From NCBI RefSeq assembly GCF_000372745.1, contig NZ_KB889674.1:51579-115578 (forward strand): a stretch of DNA of 64,000 bases, written 5' to 3'. The position numbers and the translations under genes are program-made. Each line of letters starts with the position of its first letter. The first letter of the stretch is position 1. Source of the stretch: Embleya scabrispora DSM 41855. Its GTDB lineage: Bacteria; Actinomycetota; Actinomycetes; Streptomycetales; Streptomycetaceae. Positions 36,626 through 44,917 of this stretch are shown one piece after another. Under the pieces are notes generated by a model that ran no database searches, was not told where the DNA came from, and was given only the letters and a program-made list of their open reading frames with translations.

Positions 36626-37902
36626 CGGGTGCCTCCCCTTCCGTCGTCGCCGACGATCAGCAGTTCGCGCGGCAGCGACGACAGCAGTCGCGCCCCGTCG
36701 TCGTCGAACACCACGGTGTCGACCATGGCCACGAAGGCGCAGCTCTCGAAGTTGGTGACCAGCCCGTTCTCGATCACCTCGTCGGTTTCCCGGTCCGTGC
36801 TGGACCAGCAGAACTCGCCGACCCAGTCGGGCGGGAAGGACACGCCGAGCTCGTAGCCGCCGGCCCAGCCGTCGGCGGTGACGCCGGCGTCCGCGTAGTA
36901 CTCGCGCAGCGCGCGGTTCAGGGTTCGAAACGGCAGGCCCGGCCGGGCGGTGGCGGTCAGCACGTCGTGGGCGCCGGCCACGATCCGGGCCAGCGCGGCC
37001 AGTTCCCTCGGTGGTTCGCCGAAGTGGAACGGGCGTGTCGCGCGGGCGTGGTAGCGGTGTACGGCCGCGGCGACGTCGGTGTGGAAGTGGTCGCCGTGTC
37101 GAAACGGCCGGCGGCTGCTGCTCCCGTGCAGCATCGGCATCGGGGCACCCGCGGCGATGGTCTCGTGCATGGCCGACGGTTCGCCGCCCGCGGCGATCAC
37201 CGCGCTCATGTAGACGCTCCACGCCTCCAGTTCGGTCATGCCGACGCGCACCCGGCGCCGCAGTTCGCGGATACCTGTGTCGCAGGCGGCCTGCGCGCGT
37301 TCGATGACGGCGATCTCGGCCGCGGACTTCAGGCGCCGTGCGGCCCGGACCGCCGCGGTGCCGTCGACCATCCGGTAGCCGTGTGAGGTCAGTGTGGCCT
37401 CCACCGCGGTCTGGACCGCGGGATTGGGTACCGAGCTCCACCGTTCGACCCCGACGGTCGCGTTCGGCCGGCCGTGTGCGGCGAGTTCCTCGGCCAGGAA
37501 GGACACGAAGTCCTCAAGGGTGATCTCGCCGCCGATGCCGGTGCCCGGGACACCGCGGAACGTCGTCGCGTGGGAGGTGAGATGAGCCAGTTGTTCGTGC
37601 TCGGGTGTCTCGATGAGGTATGCCCGGTCGTGGTCGAGGTGCACGATGGTGCACTGCGTGGGCGGGAACCGCGTCGAGGAGTGCGAGCGATACCACCGAG
37701 CGTCATATCCGTGCAGCCAGCACATGCCGTCGGGCGAGGACAGGATCAGGATGTCGATGCCCTGCCGGGCCATCCGCGATCGCAGTTCCGTCATCCGCCG
37801 GGCGTATTCGGCCGGTTCGAAGGGCAGTTGCGGCGTGCGTTCGGCGAGGCGCTTCTCCTGTCCCCGGATGTAGGCGTCGAGTTCCGATTGCGACGACGTC
37901 AT
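36622..37902 (-). CDS. M24 pita-bread hydrolase, creatinase/ectoine-hydrolase-like
   Basis: A 426-residue M24-fold protein: an N-terminal creatinase domain (MARQGIDILILSSPDGMCWL) and a C-terminal pita-bread domain. Metal sites are altered. In ordinary prolidases the strand after the first Asp reads SDITRTF; here it is HARATRPF, so the second metal Asp is Arg. The GYELGVSFPPDW motif replaces the His-containing HGIG loop. Both features recall metal-free creatinase and ectoine hydrolase (DoeA). Substrates there are creatine or ectoine, cleaved at a C-N bond. A creatinase-type C-N hydrolase fits this locus better than a peptidase. The start lies 5 bp after the ABC ATPase stop, and the end overlaps the next gene. 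Confidence 0.85.
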   Translation of the reverse strand: MTSSQSELDAYIRGQEKRLAERTPQLPFEPAEYARRMTELRSRMARQGIDILILSSPDGMCWLHGYDARWYRSHSSTRFPPTQCTIVHLDHDRAYLIETPEHEQLAHLTSHATTFRGVPGTGIGGEITLEDFVSFLAEELAAHGRPNATVGVERWSSVPNPAVQTAVEATLTSHGYRMVDGTAAVRAARRLKSAAEIAVIERAQAACDTGIRELRRRVRVGMTELEAWSVYMSAVIAAGGEPSAMHETIAAGAPMPMLHGSSSRRPFRHGDHFHTDVAAAVHRYHARATRPFHFGEPPRELAALARIVAGAHDVLTATARPGLPFRTLNRALREYYADAGVTADGWAGGYELGVSFPPDWVGEFCWSSTDRETDEVIENGLVTNFESCAFVAMVDTVVFDDDGARLLSSLPRELLIVGDDGRGGTR

Positions 37903-37907
37903 GGCGT

Positions 37908-39776
37908 TCACGTCTGCGACTTCCCGGTGTCGGGGACCGCGAGGGGTCCGTCGGTGCGGCCGATGGTCGGTGCAGCCGCCACCAGCCGCGCGGTGTAGGG
38001 ATGCTCGGGCGCGTGCAACACGTCCTCGACGGCGCCGGATTCGCGGATGGTGCCCTGCTCCAGCACCGCCACCCGGTCGGCGGCGACCGCCACCACGCCG
38101 AGGTCGTGGGTGATCAGCAGCATGGCCAGGCCGAGTTCGCCGCGCAGGTCGGCGAGCAGTTCCAAAATCGCGGCCTGTACCGAGACGTCCAGTGCCGAGG
38201 TGATCTCGTCGCACACCAGCACGTCCGGGCCGGCCGCCAGGGCTCGTGCGATCGCCACCCGTTGGCGCTCCCCGCCGGAGAGCCTGCGGGGGTAGCGATC
38301 CGCGATGCCGGCCGGGAGCCTGACCTGTTCCAGGAGAGGCCCGACCTCGGCTCGGGCGGCGGCCGCGGACAGCCCGCGGAGTTTGCGGGCGGGCCTGGCC
38401 AGTTGTTCGCCGACGGTCTGCCGGGGGTTGAGCGACTCGTAGGGGTTCTGGAAGACGTACTGGATGCGACGGCGCTGGTCGGTGGTCCGGCGGCGGACCC
38501 TGTCCGCGAGGGGTTCGCCGCCCAGTGCCACGGTGCCCCCGTCACGGCGGTGCAGGCCCACCAGGCAGCGTGCGATGGTCGTCTTGCCGCTGCCGGACTG
38601 GCCGACCAGCGCGAGGCATTCCCCGCTGCCCAGGTCGAAGGAGACGCCCGCTGCGGCGATCACCGCGTCCCTGCCGGTGCGGTGGCTCGCGTGCAGGTCG
38701 CTCACCGTGAGCAGCAGGCCCCGCTCGACGGTCGCGCGAGCGGTGCGCGGCGGCCCCGGCACGATCGGCGGGGTGCGGTCGGCGTGCACGCAGCGCACCC
38801 GGTGTCCGGTGCCGCTGAGTTCCGGCATTCGCTCGGTGCAGGCGTCGCTTCGTTGCGGGCAGCGGGGGGCGAACGCGCAGCCCTGTGGTCGGTCTTCGAC
38901 TCCCAGCGCGGTGCCGGGCATGGCGGTGAGCCTGCTCGGCCGGGTGTGGTCGGGGATCGACTGGACCAGGCCCTTGGTGTAGGGGTGTTCGGGCCGGGCC
39001 AACAGGGTCGCGGTGGGCCCCTCTTCCACGATCCGGCCCGCGTACATCACCGCGATGCGGTCGGCGAGTCGCGAGACGACGGCGAGGTCGTGCGAGACGT
39101 ACACCAGTGACGTACCGAGCTCGTCGCGCAGCCTGCGGACCTCGTCGAGCACGCCGGCCTGGGTGATCACGTCGAGCCCGGTGGTCGGTTCGTCCATCAC
39201 CACGACCGGCGGCTCGCACGCGAGCGCCATGGCGATGGTCACGCGCTGCTGTTGCCCGCCGGAGAGCCGGTGGGGCAGCCGGGCGGCGAACTCCGCCGTG
39301 CCCGGCAGGTCGACGGCGGTGAGCAGGGCGCCGACCCCGTTCCCGGATGCCTCGTGGGGCCGGCGCATAACGTCCGTGATGGAGCCGCCGATGCGCAGCG
39401 CCGGATTGAGTGCCTGCCCCGCGTCCTGCGGAACGTAGGACACCTTTTTGCCGCGCAGTCGCCGACGGTCGCTCTCGTCCAGGCGCAGGATGTCCTCGCC
39501 CGCGACGAATACCTCGCCGCCGGCGATCCGCGTACCCGGCCGGGCGAAGCCCAGCAGGGCCAGCGCGGTGGTGGTCTTGCCGCAGCCCGACTCGCCCACC
39601 AGGCCGAGGATTTCGCCGCGGTCGAGCCGCAGACTCACTCCCTCGACCACGGGTGTTCCGGAGTCGAGTTCCACCCGCAGCCCGACCACGTCCAGCACTG
39701 TCGCCCGCGGCGTACCCGTGTCTTCCAGCCCCGCCCGCGCGCTCGATTCTTCGCTCCCCGCCTGCGGCGTGCTCAT
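37908..39776 (-). CDS. Fused dipeptide-type ABC importer ATPase (DppD-DppF fusion)
   Basis: A 622-residue protein containing two complete ABC modules, normally separate genes. Module 1 has Walker A GESGCGKTT (61-69), signature LSGGQ (171-175) and Walker B VVVMDEP. It is followed by the oligopeptide-transporter C-terminal region with cysteines 300, 306, 313 and 329. Module 2 has Walker A GQSGSGKTT (392-400), LSGGERQRV and VLVCDEITSALD. The HPYT motif occurs in both modules. It powers uptake through the two permeases encoded just upstream, with which it overlaps by ATGA. Confidence 0.93.
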   Translation of the reverse strand: MSTPQAGSEESSARAGLEDTGTPRATVLDVVGLRVELDSGTPVVEGVSLRLDRGEILGLVGESGCGKTTTALALLGFARPGTRIAGGEVFVAGEDILRLDESDRRRLRGKKVSYVPQDAGQALNPALRIGGSITDVMRRPHEASGNGVGALLTAVDLPGTAEFAARLPHRLSGGQQQRVTIAMALACEPPVVVMDEPTTGLDVITQAGVLDEVRRLRDELGTSLVYVSHDLAVVSRLADRIAVMYAGRIVEEGPTATLLARPEHPYTKGLVQSIPDHTRPSRLTAMPGTALGVEDRPQGCAFAPRCPQRSDACTERMPELSGTGHRVRCVHADRTPPIVPGPPRTARATVERGLLLTVSDLHASHRTGRDAVIAAAGVSFDLGSGECLALVGQSGSGKTTIARCLVGLHRRDGGTVALGGEPLADRVRRRTTDQRRRIQYVFQNPYESLNPRQTVGEQLARPARKLRGLSAAAARAEVGPLLEQVRLPAGIADRYPRRLSGGERQRVAIARALAAGPDVLVCDEITSALDVSVQAAILELLADLRGELGLAMLLITHDLGVVAVAADRVAVLEQGTIRESGAVEDVLHAPEHPYTARLVAAAPTIGRTDGPLAVPDTGKSQT

Positions 39777-40612
39777 TTCTTGTCTCCCGACATCGCGTCG
39801 CCGAGCAGGTTGATGGCCACCGTCAACAGGCCGAGCATCAGTGCGGGGGCCAGGACCGCCCAGGGGTTGAGGGCGACGCTCATTCCGGCGCGGTTCTCCG
39901 AGACCATCAGGCCCCAGTCGGCGTTCGGGGGTTGCAGGCCGAGGCCGAGGAAGTTCACGCTCGCGATCAGCAGAACGGACCATGTGAAGCGCAGGCCGAC
40001 GTCGGCGGACAGGGTCCGGGTGATGTTCGGCAGGATTTCCCGGCGCAGTACCGAGGAGGAGCTCTCGCCGCGCAGTACCGCGGCCTCCACGTATCCGCGC
40101 GCGGACTGGGTGAGGGTGGCCGTCCTGATGATGCGTGCGATGGCGGGGAGTTGGATGACGGCGGTGGCCATGACCACCGCGCCGATGCCGCGGCCGAAGG
40201 CGGTGGCGAAGAGCAGGATGAACACCAGCGAGGGGAAGGAGAGCAGTACGTCGACGGAACGCATCAGAAGCGGGTCCGGCCACGAGCGCAGATAGCCGGC
40301 CGCGAGACCGACGGTGATGCCGACCGCGTAGGCGACCAGCGTCGCCAGCCCCGCGTACAGCAGGACGCTCTCTCCGCCCGTCAGCAGCCGGGCCAGTACG
40401 TCGCGGCCGAGGAAGTCGGTGCCCAGCGGCGCGTCGCCGTCGGGCGGGCTGAAGGGCGGCGCCACGCTCCGGTCCGGGGAGCCGGCGAAGAACGGGCCGA
40501 CCAGCGCCGCCCCGGCGGTGGCGACGAGCAACACGAGTCCCACGCGGCCGGCGCGGGTCGCCGGCCACCAGGATCGCCGCGGGACGAGTCGTGCGATCAA
40601 GTCCGTGGTCAT
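39773..40612 (-). CDS. Peptide-type ABC importer permease (DppC-like)
   Basis: A 279-residue permease. An N-terminal TM is followed by the binding-protein-dependent transport domain. It includes PLGTDFLGRDVLARLLTGG, the OppC/DppC signature, and the EAA loop GYVEAAVLRGESSSSVLRREILPN. Six hydrophobic helices are recognisable. ATG 40612 overlaps the previous stop by 4 nt, and its own TGA overlaps the ATPase start. Pairs with the DppB-like permease. Confidence 0.93.
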   Translation of the reverse strand: MTTDLIARLVPRRSWWPATRAGRVGLVLLVATAGAALVGPFFAGSPDRSVAPPFSPPDGDAPLGTDFLGRDVLARLLTGGESVLLYAGLATLVAYAVGITVGLAAGYLRSWPDPLLMRSVDVLLSFPSLVFILLFATAFGRGIGAVVMATAVIQLPAIARIIRTATLTQSARGYVEAAVLRGESSSSVLRREILPNITRTLSADVGLRFTWSVLLIASVNFLGLGLQPPNADWGLMVSENRAGMSVALNPWAVLAPALMLGLLTVAINLLGDAMSGDKK

Positions 40613-41637
40613 GCCGATCCCCCTACCTCTGCGAGCTTCGGGACGACGAGGAGCACGATCACGTCGGCCAGGATCATCAGCGCGACGTAGATGGCGGCCA
40701 GCAGCATCGTGACCGATCTGACCTCGGTGTTGTCGTGAATGGTGACGGCCTGCACCAGCTCGTTGCCGATGCCGGGATAGGCGAACATGTACTCCACGAT
40801 GAGCAGTCCGCCCACGAGGTACTGCGCGATCAGCGCGAACACCTGGATGCTGGGCGCCAGCGCGTTGCGCAGCGCGTATCGGCGCACCACGCGCGGCTCC
40901 GCGATGCCGTTGAGTCGGGCCACCGTGACGTAGTCGGCCGCCAGCGCGTCCAGCATCCCGGCCCGGATCATCCGGATCGCGGCGCCGACGGTGACCCCGA
41001 CCAGGGTGAGCAGCGGAAGGACCAGCAGGTCGGGTGCTTCCAGGGGACTGGTTCCCGGGGCGATGAGGGAGACCGGCGGCAGCACGTCGAGCCAGGTGAA
41101 GAACACGGCGAGCAGTACCGTGCCGAGCACGAACTCGGGCAACGCCGACGGTACGAGGGTGACCGTCGAGATCACGTGGTCCTGCCAACGGCCGGCGCGC
41201 AGGGCGACGAGGACGCCGCCCGCGAGGGAGACCGGGACGATCACGGCGAAGGCGAGTGCGGCGAGGGTCAGGGAGTTGGAGAGCTTGCCGCCGACCTGGC
41301 TCCACACGCTGACGTCGCTGCCGGTCAGGTAGCTGGAGACCGAGCGGCCGAGGTCACCCTGGAGCAGGCCGGTGAGCCAGTCCCGGTACTGCACCCAAAT
41401 GGGCTGGTCCAGGCCCATTTCCTGGCGCAGTTCGCGCAGTGCGGGACCGGTCGCGTTGCGGCCCAGCACCGCACTGGCGGCGTCGCCGGGCAGGACCGAG
41501 GTCGCGAGGAAGACCAGGACGGACAGCACCAGCAGCGTCCCGGCACCCGCGAGGACGCGACGCACGGCGTACCGCAGCACCGGGTGCACGCCGACCGACA
41601 CACGGTGCCCCGGCCGGGGGGCGACGTGGCCGCTCAC
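40609..41637 (-). CDS. Peptide-type ABC importer permease (DppB-like)
   Basis: A 342-residue permease with a GTG start overlapping the TGA of the solute-binding protein gene (GTGA). Core features are LRYAVRRVLAGAGTLLVLSV, the ADxLPGDAA-like VLPGDAAS, MGLDQPIWVQYRDWL, the EAA loop DYVTVARLNGIAEPRVVRRY and EYMFAYPGIGNELVQAV. This is the standard DppB/OppB architecture. The GTG is chosen over later starts because the overlap suggests translational coupling. Confidence 0.92.
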   Translation of the reverse strand: MSGHVAPRPGHRVSVGVHPVLRYAVRRVLAGAGTLLVLSVLVFLATSVLPGDAASAVLGRNATGPALRELRQEMGLDQPIWVQYRDWLTGLLQGDLGRSVSSYLTGSDVSVWSQVGGKLSNSLTLAALAFAVIVPVSLAGGVLVALRAGRWQDHVISTVTLVPSALPEFVLGTVLLAVFFTWLDVLPPVSLIAPGTSPLEAPDLLVLPLLTLVGVTVGAAIRMIRAGMLDALAADYVTVARLNGIAEPRVVRRYALRNALAPSIQVFALIAQYLVGGLLIVEYMFAYPGIGNELVQAVTIHDNTEVRSVTMLLAAIYVALMILADVIVLLVVPKLAEVGGSA

Positions 41638-43229
41638 GACGCGAAGTAGACGGTCGTGAGGCCGGCGGGCAACCCCAGGTTGAGGTATCTGCTGGGGGTG
41701 ATGCCCGCGACCTGGTTCGACATGGCGTCGACGTTGTCGACGTTCGCCCACCACAGGTATCCGCCGTCGTCCCACTGCTCTTGCTGGACCGCGTTCCAGT
41801 TGTTCGCCGCCTCCTGCGCGTCGGCGGCGGAGACGGCCCTGTCGGTCAGCTCGGTGGTCTTGCCGTTGTTCCAGTGCGTCTCGTTGCCGGGGCCGTCCGG
41901 CAGGATCGCGTACTGGTAGAAGCTCGACAGGCTCGCGAATCCGGCCCAGAGGGTCTGGCCGAACGGTCGTTTCAGGTATTGCACGGTCGGGTCGAAGTAC
42001 GAACTCGCGTCCACTTGCGAGACATGGACCGTGACTCCGGCGTCGGCGGCCTGCTGCGCGAACAGCGTCGCGGCCTCGACCATTCCGGGCGCGGCGGGCG
42101 CGGTCTCCAGGGTGACGGTGAGGCCCCGCCCGTGGCCGGCCTGTGCCAGCAGGGCCTTCGCCCGGGCGATGTCGCGCTTGCGTTGCGGGATCGCGTCGGC
42201 GTAGTACGTCAGTCCTCGGCCGAAGAGGTCGTTGCCCACGGTGCCGTAGCCGTAGAGCGCCACGTCGACGAGTTGTTGCCGGTCCACGAGCAGCCGCATC
42301 GCCTGCCGGACCCGCGCGTCGTCGAAGGGCTTGTGGTCGACGGCCATGTAGAACCCCTGGGCCGTGATGCCGGGGCTGTCCAGGAGCCGGAGCCCGGCCC
42401 CGTCATAGGCCTTGGCCTGGGCGTACGGTATCTGCGCCACCATGTCGATCTGGCCGCCCAGCAGGGCGTTGACCCGGGCGTTGTCGTCGCTGATGGACTG
42501 GATGACGAGGCTGTCGACGTACGGCTTGCCGGTGTCCCAGTAGTCGGGGTTGCGGCGGCAGACACTGACCTGACCGGGCATCAGCGAGTCGAAGACGAAC
42601 GGTCCGGTGCCCACGGGTCGGGAGAAGTCCGTGGCGCCGCTTTGCACGATCCATGTCGCGGCGATGGCCTGCGGAAACAGCAGGTCCGGCCGGTGCAGCC
42701 GGACGATCACCGTCTCCGGGTCGGGTGCGGCCAGTCGTGGCAGGTCGACGTTGGTGACGGCGGCCGACAGCTGGTTGCTCGGATCGGACATCCAGTTGAG
42801 CGAGTAGATGACGTCCTCGGCCGTGAACGGCTTCCCGTCGTGCCAGCGAACTCCGGGCCGCAGACGGAACGTCCAGGTGGCCGCCGTGTCGTCGGGGGTC
42901 CAGGAGAGCGCCAGCATGGGTCTCGGGTTCAGGTCGGGCCCGATGGCCACGAGCGAGTCGAACACCGCGGTGACCCGGGCCACGTTGATCAGCGCGCTCG
43001 CCGCCCCGGAGGGATTGAACGACTCCGACTTGCCGGCGCCGACCATGCCGATCCGCAACCGCCCGCCGCGCCGGGGCGGGCCCGCGGGCACGGTGGCCGC
43101 CGAGCCTCGCCGTTCACAGGCGCTGAGCGCGCCGCCGAGGCCGAGCAGGAGCCCGGCCGCCCCGGCCCCTCGCAGCACGGTCCGTCGCGAAGGTCCGGAG
43201 GCCCGGGCGTTCTGCGCGTGCGAATGCAT
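41634..43229 (-). CDS. Peptide/opine-type solute-binding lipoprotein (SBP family 5)
   Basis: A 531-residue extracytoplasmic solute-binding protein. The signal is SRRTVLRGAGAAGLLLGLGG with a twin arginine, ending in the lipobox LSAC, so it is probably a Tat-exported lipoprotein. SBP-family-5 features are FRLRPGVRWHDGKPFTAEDV, PVGTGPFVF, RNPDYWD, VRQAMRLLVDRQQLVDV and ARAKALLAQAG. ATG 43229 follows GGGAGGCAGC; an upstream ATG at 43253 is possible. It is the first gene of the long minus-strand operon, delivering substrate to the DppBC permeases. Peptide, nickel or opine-like ligands are all possible. Confidence 0.93.
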   Translation of the reverse strand: MHSHAQNARASGPSRRTVLRGAGAAGLLLGLGGALSACERRGSAATVPAGPPRRGGRLRIGMVGAGKSESFNPSGAASALINVARVTAVFDSLVAIGPDLNPRPMLALSWTPDDTAATWTFRLRPGVRWHDGKPFTAEDVIYSLNWMSDPSNQLSAAVTNVDLPRLAAPDPETVIVRLHRPDLLFPQAIAATWIVQSGATDFSRPVGTGPFVFDSLMPGQVSVCRRNPDYWDTGKPYVDSLVIQSISDDNARVNALLGGQIDMVAQIPYAQAKAYDGAGLRLLDSPGITAQGFYMAVDHKPFDDARVRQAMRLLVDRQQLVDVALYGYGTVGNDLFGRGLTYYADAIPQRKRDIARAKALLAQAGHGRGLTVTLETAPAAPGMVEAATLFAQQAADAGVTVHVSQVDASSYFDPTVQYLKRPFGQTLWAGFASLSSFYQYAILPDGPGNETHWNNGKTTELTDRAVSAADAQEAANNWNAVQQEQWDDGGYLWWANVDNVDAMSNQVAGITPSRYLNLGLPAGLTTVYFAS

Positions 43230-43720
43230 TGCTGCCTCCCGATGAGTCGTCACTGGGTAGAGGTCAGGGCGCGTTCACTGGTCGAGTGGGTCCCGGGCTC
43301 CGGGGGTAGTGTGGTCCGGGGCCGGAGGGATGGGAGTGGGGCCGGCGGCGTTTGCCGGGGCCGTTCCACCCGGAGGCGACCATCGGAATGGTTTGCTCCG
43401 GTTCGAGTTCGGCTTCCGCCATTGCTGAAGCGTGCCGGCGGCACGGCCGACTCTCATCGGACAATTGTCGAATTCTGCGCGCTTCGGCGCGACAGATCGT
43501 AGCGTCGGCGGCGAGCGAACCGCCGCGGGCATGCCTCGTGGATGACGGCGCCTGCCCGTCCCCCGACGCCACCTCCCTGCTCGCCGACCTCGGCGCCGAC
43601 GTCGTCAAGGTGGAGGCCCCGGGCATCGGCGCCCCCTCCGGGTGGCCCCCGACCTCTTCGAAGCGCTCAACCGCGAAAAACGCCGGCCACCTCGAATGCC
43701 GCCCGTGCGGTGATACTTCG
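43230..43720. other. Upstream region of the import operon, with one gene relic
   Basis: About 490 bp between the solute-binding-protein gene and the deoR gene end. It should include the promoter of the import/catabolism operon near 43250-43350. The CaiB fragment at 43541-43695 is the only coding remnant I can identify. Confidence 0.5.
43541..43695 (+). pseudogene. CoA-transferase family III (CaiB/BaiF) fragment
   Basis: One frame reads ATSLLADLGADVVKVEAPG, the highly conserved N-terminal motif of CaiB/BaiF CoA transferases. Within 20 nt the homology changes frame (VAPDLFEALNREKR, matching the next conserved block). The rest of the enzyme of about 400 residues is absent; the deoR gene starts its 3' end only 26 bp later. 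A short decayed fragment. Confidence 0.6.
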
Positions 43721-44512
43721 TCAGGAGGCGGCAGGGTCCACGGGATCGACCACGACGAGTTCCTCGATGTGTTCGGTCAGTTGCTCGCGCGCTTCCTGGG
43801 GCAGACCGGTGTCCATGATCAGCGTGTCCGCGTCGCCGAGTTGTGCGATCGTGCTGATCCCGATCAGGCCCCACTTGGTGTGATCGGCGACCACGACCAA
43901 GCGGCGGGCGGCTCGCACGAGGGCATGATTGGTCTCCGCCTCCAGCAGGTTGGGAGTGGTGAATCCGACGCGCGGGCTGATGCCGTGGACGCCCAGCATG
44001 AGCATGTCGACGTTGAGGCTCCGCAACGCCGCGACCGCGACGGGACCCACCAGCGCGTCGGACGGCGTGCGCACGCCGCCGACGATCACCACGGTCTGGT
44101 CGGAGCGGCCGGATTGGTGGAACACGTCCGCGACCGGAATCGAGTTGGTGACCACCGTGAGCCCCGGGACGTCGACGAGTTGCCGGGCCAGTGTCCATGT
44201 CGTCGTGCCCGCCGACAACGCGATGGCGCTGTTCGGCGCGACCATCGCCGCCGCACGTCGGGCGATCGCCTCCTTCTCCGCGGCCTGGAGCCCGGACTTG
44301 GTCACGAACCCCGGTTCCTCGGTCGAGCTGCCGTCCCTCGAAGTGGCCCCGCCGTGCACCTTGGCGATCAGACCCTGCGCGGCCAGCACTTCGAGGTCGC
44401 GTCGAATGGTCATGTCCGAGACCCCGAATTTCCGCACCAGCGTCGCGACACGGACGGACCCCTGATCGGCGATCATTTCCAAGATCGTGTTTTGTCGCTG
44501 ACGTGCCAGCAT
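43721..44512 (-). CDS. DeoR/GlpR-family sugar-catabolism repressor
   Basis: A 263-residue DeoR regulator. The HTH is RQNTILEMIADQGSVRVATL, then VRKFGVSDMTIRRDLEVLAAQG and the diagnostic KVHGGA. The C-terminal sugar-phosphate-sensing (ISOCOT-type) domain contains IALSAGTTTWTLARQL and a GVHGISPRVGFTTPN loop. ATG 44512 follows GAGAGG; the frame is open 14 codons further upstream. It is divergent from the sugar ABC importer. Decamer repeats with a CCAACA core lie directly upstream of it and again near the importer, so it most likely represses both itself and the sugar locus. Confidence 0.93.
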   Translation of the reverse strand: MLARQRQNTILEMIADQGSVRVATLVRKFGVSDMTIRRDLEVLAAQGLIAKVHGGATSRDGSSTEEPGFVTKSGLQAAEKEAIARRAAAMVAPNSAIALSAGTTTWTLARQLVDVPGLTVVTNSIPVADVFHQSGRSDQTVVIVGGVRTPSDALVGPVAVAALRSLNVDMLMLGVHGISPRVGFTTPNLLEAETNHALVRAARRLVVVADHTKWGLIGISTIAQLGDADTLIMDTGLPQEAREQLTEHIEELVVVDPVDPAAS

Positions 44513-44535
44513 TCGCGATCCTCTCGCCCGTAGGT

Positions 44536-44555
44536 AACCAACATATTCCAACATA
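44536..44555. promoter_or_regulatory. DeoR-type operator, site 1
   Basis: Two directly repeated decamers, AACCAACATA (44536-44545) and TTCCAACATA (44546-44555), sit 24 bp upstream of the deoR start. Core CCAACATA is identical in both. Head-to-tail repeats of this spacing are typical of DeoR-family operators. Confidence 0.65.
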
Positions 44556-44665
44556 GCAGTGTTCGTTTCCCGCCCCGCGTTCTACCTCAGGGAAAGATCT
44601 TTTATGCGCGCGGCCTTTCCCGCCCGGGGAGAAGCCGTCGCGACAGGGGTGTTACCAAACCGAGT

Positions 44666-44685
44666 CTTGTTGGTTAATGTTGGAA
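44666..44685. promoter_or_regulatory. DeoR-type operator, site 2
   Basis: Read on the minus strand, TTCCAACATT and AACCAACAAG are contiguous decamers sharing the CCAACA core with site 1 and in the opposite orientation. The site lies about 230 bp upstream of the sugar-binding-protein start, and both sites sit in the 405-bp divergent promoter region. Confidence 0.65.
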
Positions 44686-44917
44686 CTGCTAGATATGTGA
44701 GTCGCATTACGAGCGAATACCGCGCATCCATGTTCGATTTCAAGATCGACCTTTTTCCCGTGCGCCAGGGGGTTCCGATTCGCACATCCGCCCTTCCGCA
44801 GGTCGGAGCGCTTCCGTCGGGTCGATGGGAGCGAAACGTGACGGCCGGGCATGTCGACGCATCGACCATCGAACACACGCGGTCCTCCCGGATCGCCGAC
44901 ATTCACAGGGGCTGACC

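Noticed and set aside
43390..43430. tRNA-like 3' end (GGTTCGAGTTC followed by TTCCGCCA)
   Set aside because: The T-arm does not pair properly and no acceptor, D or anticodon arm is found upstream.
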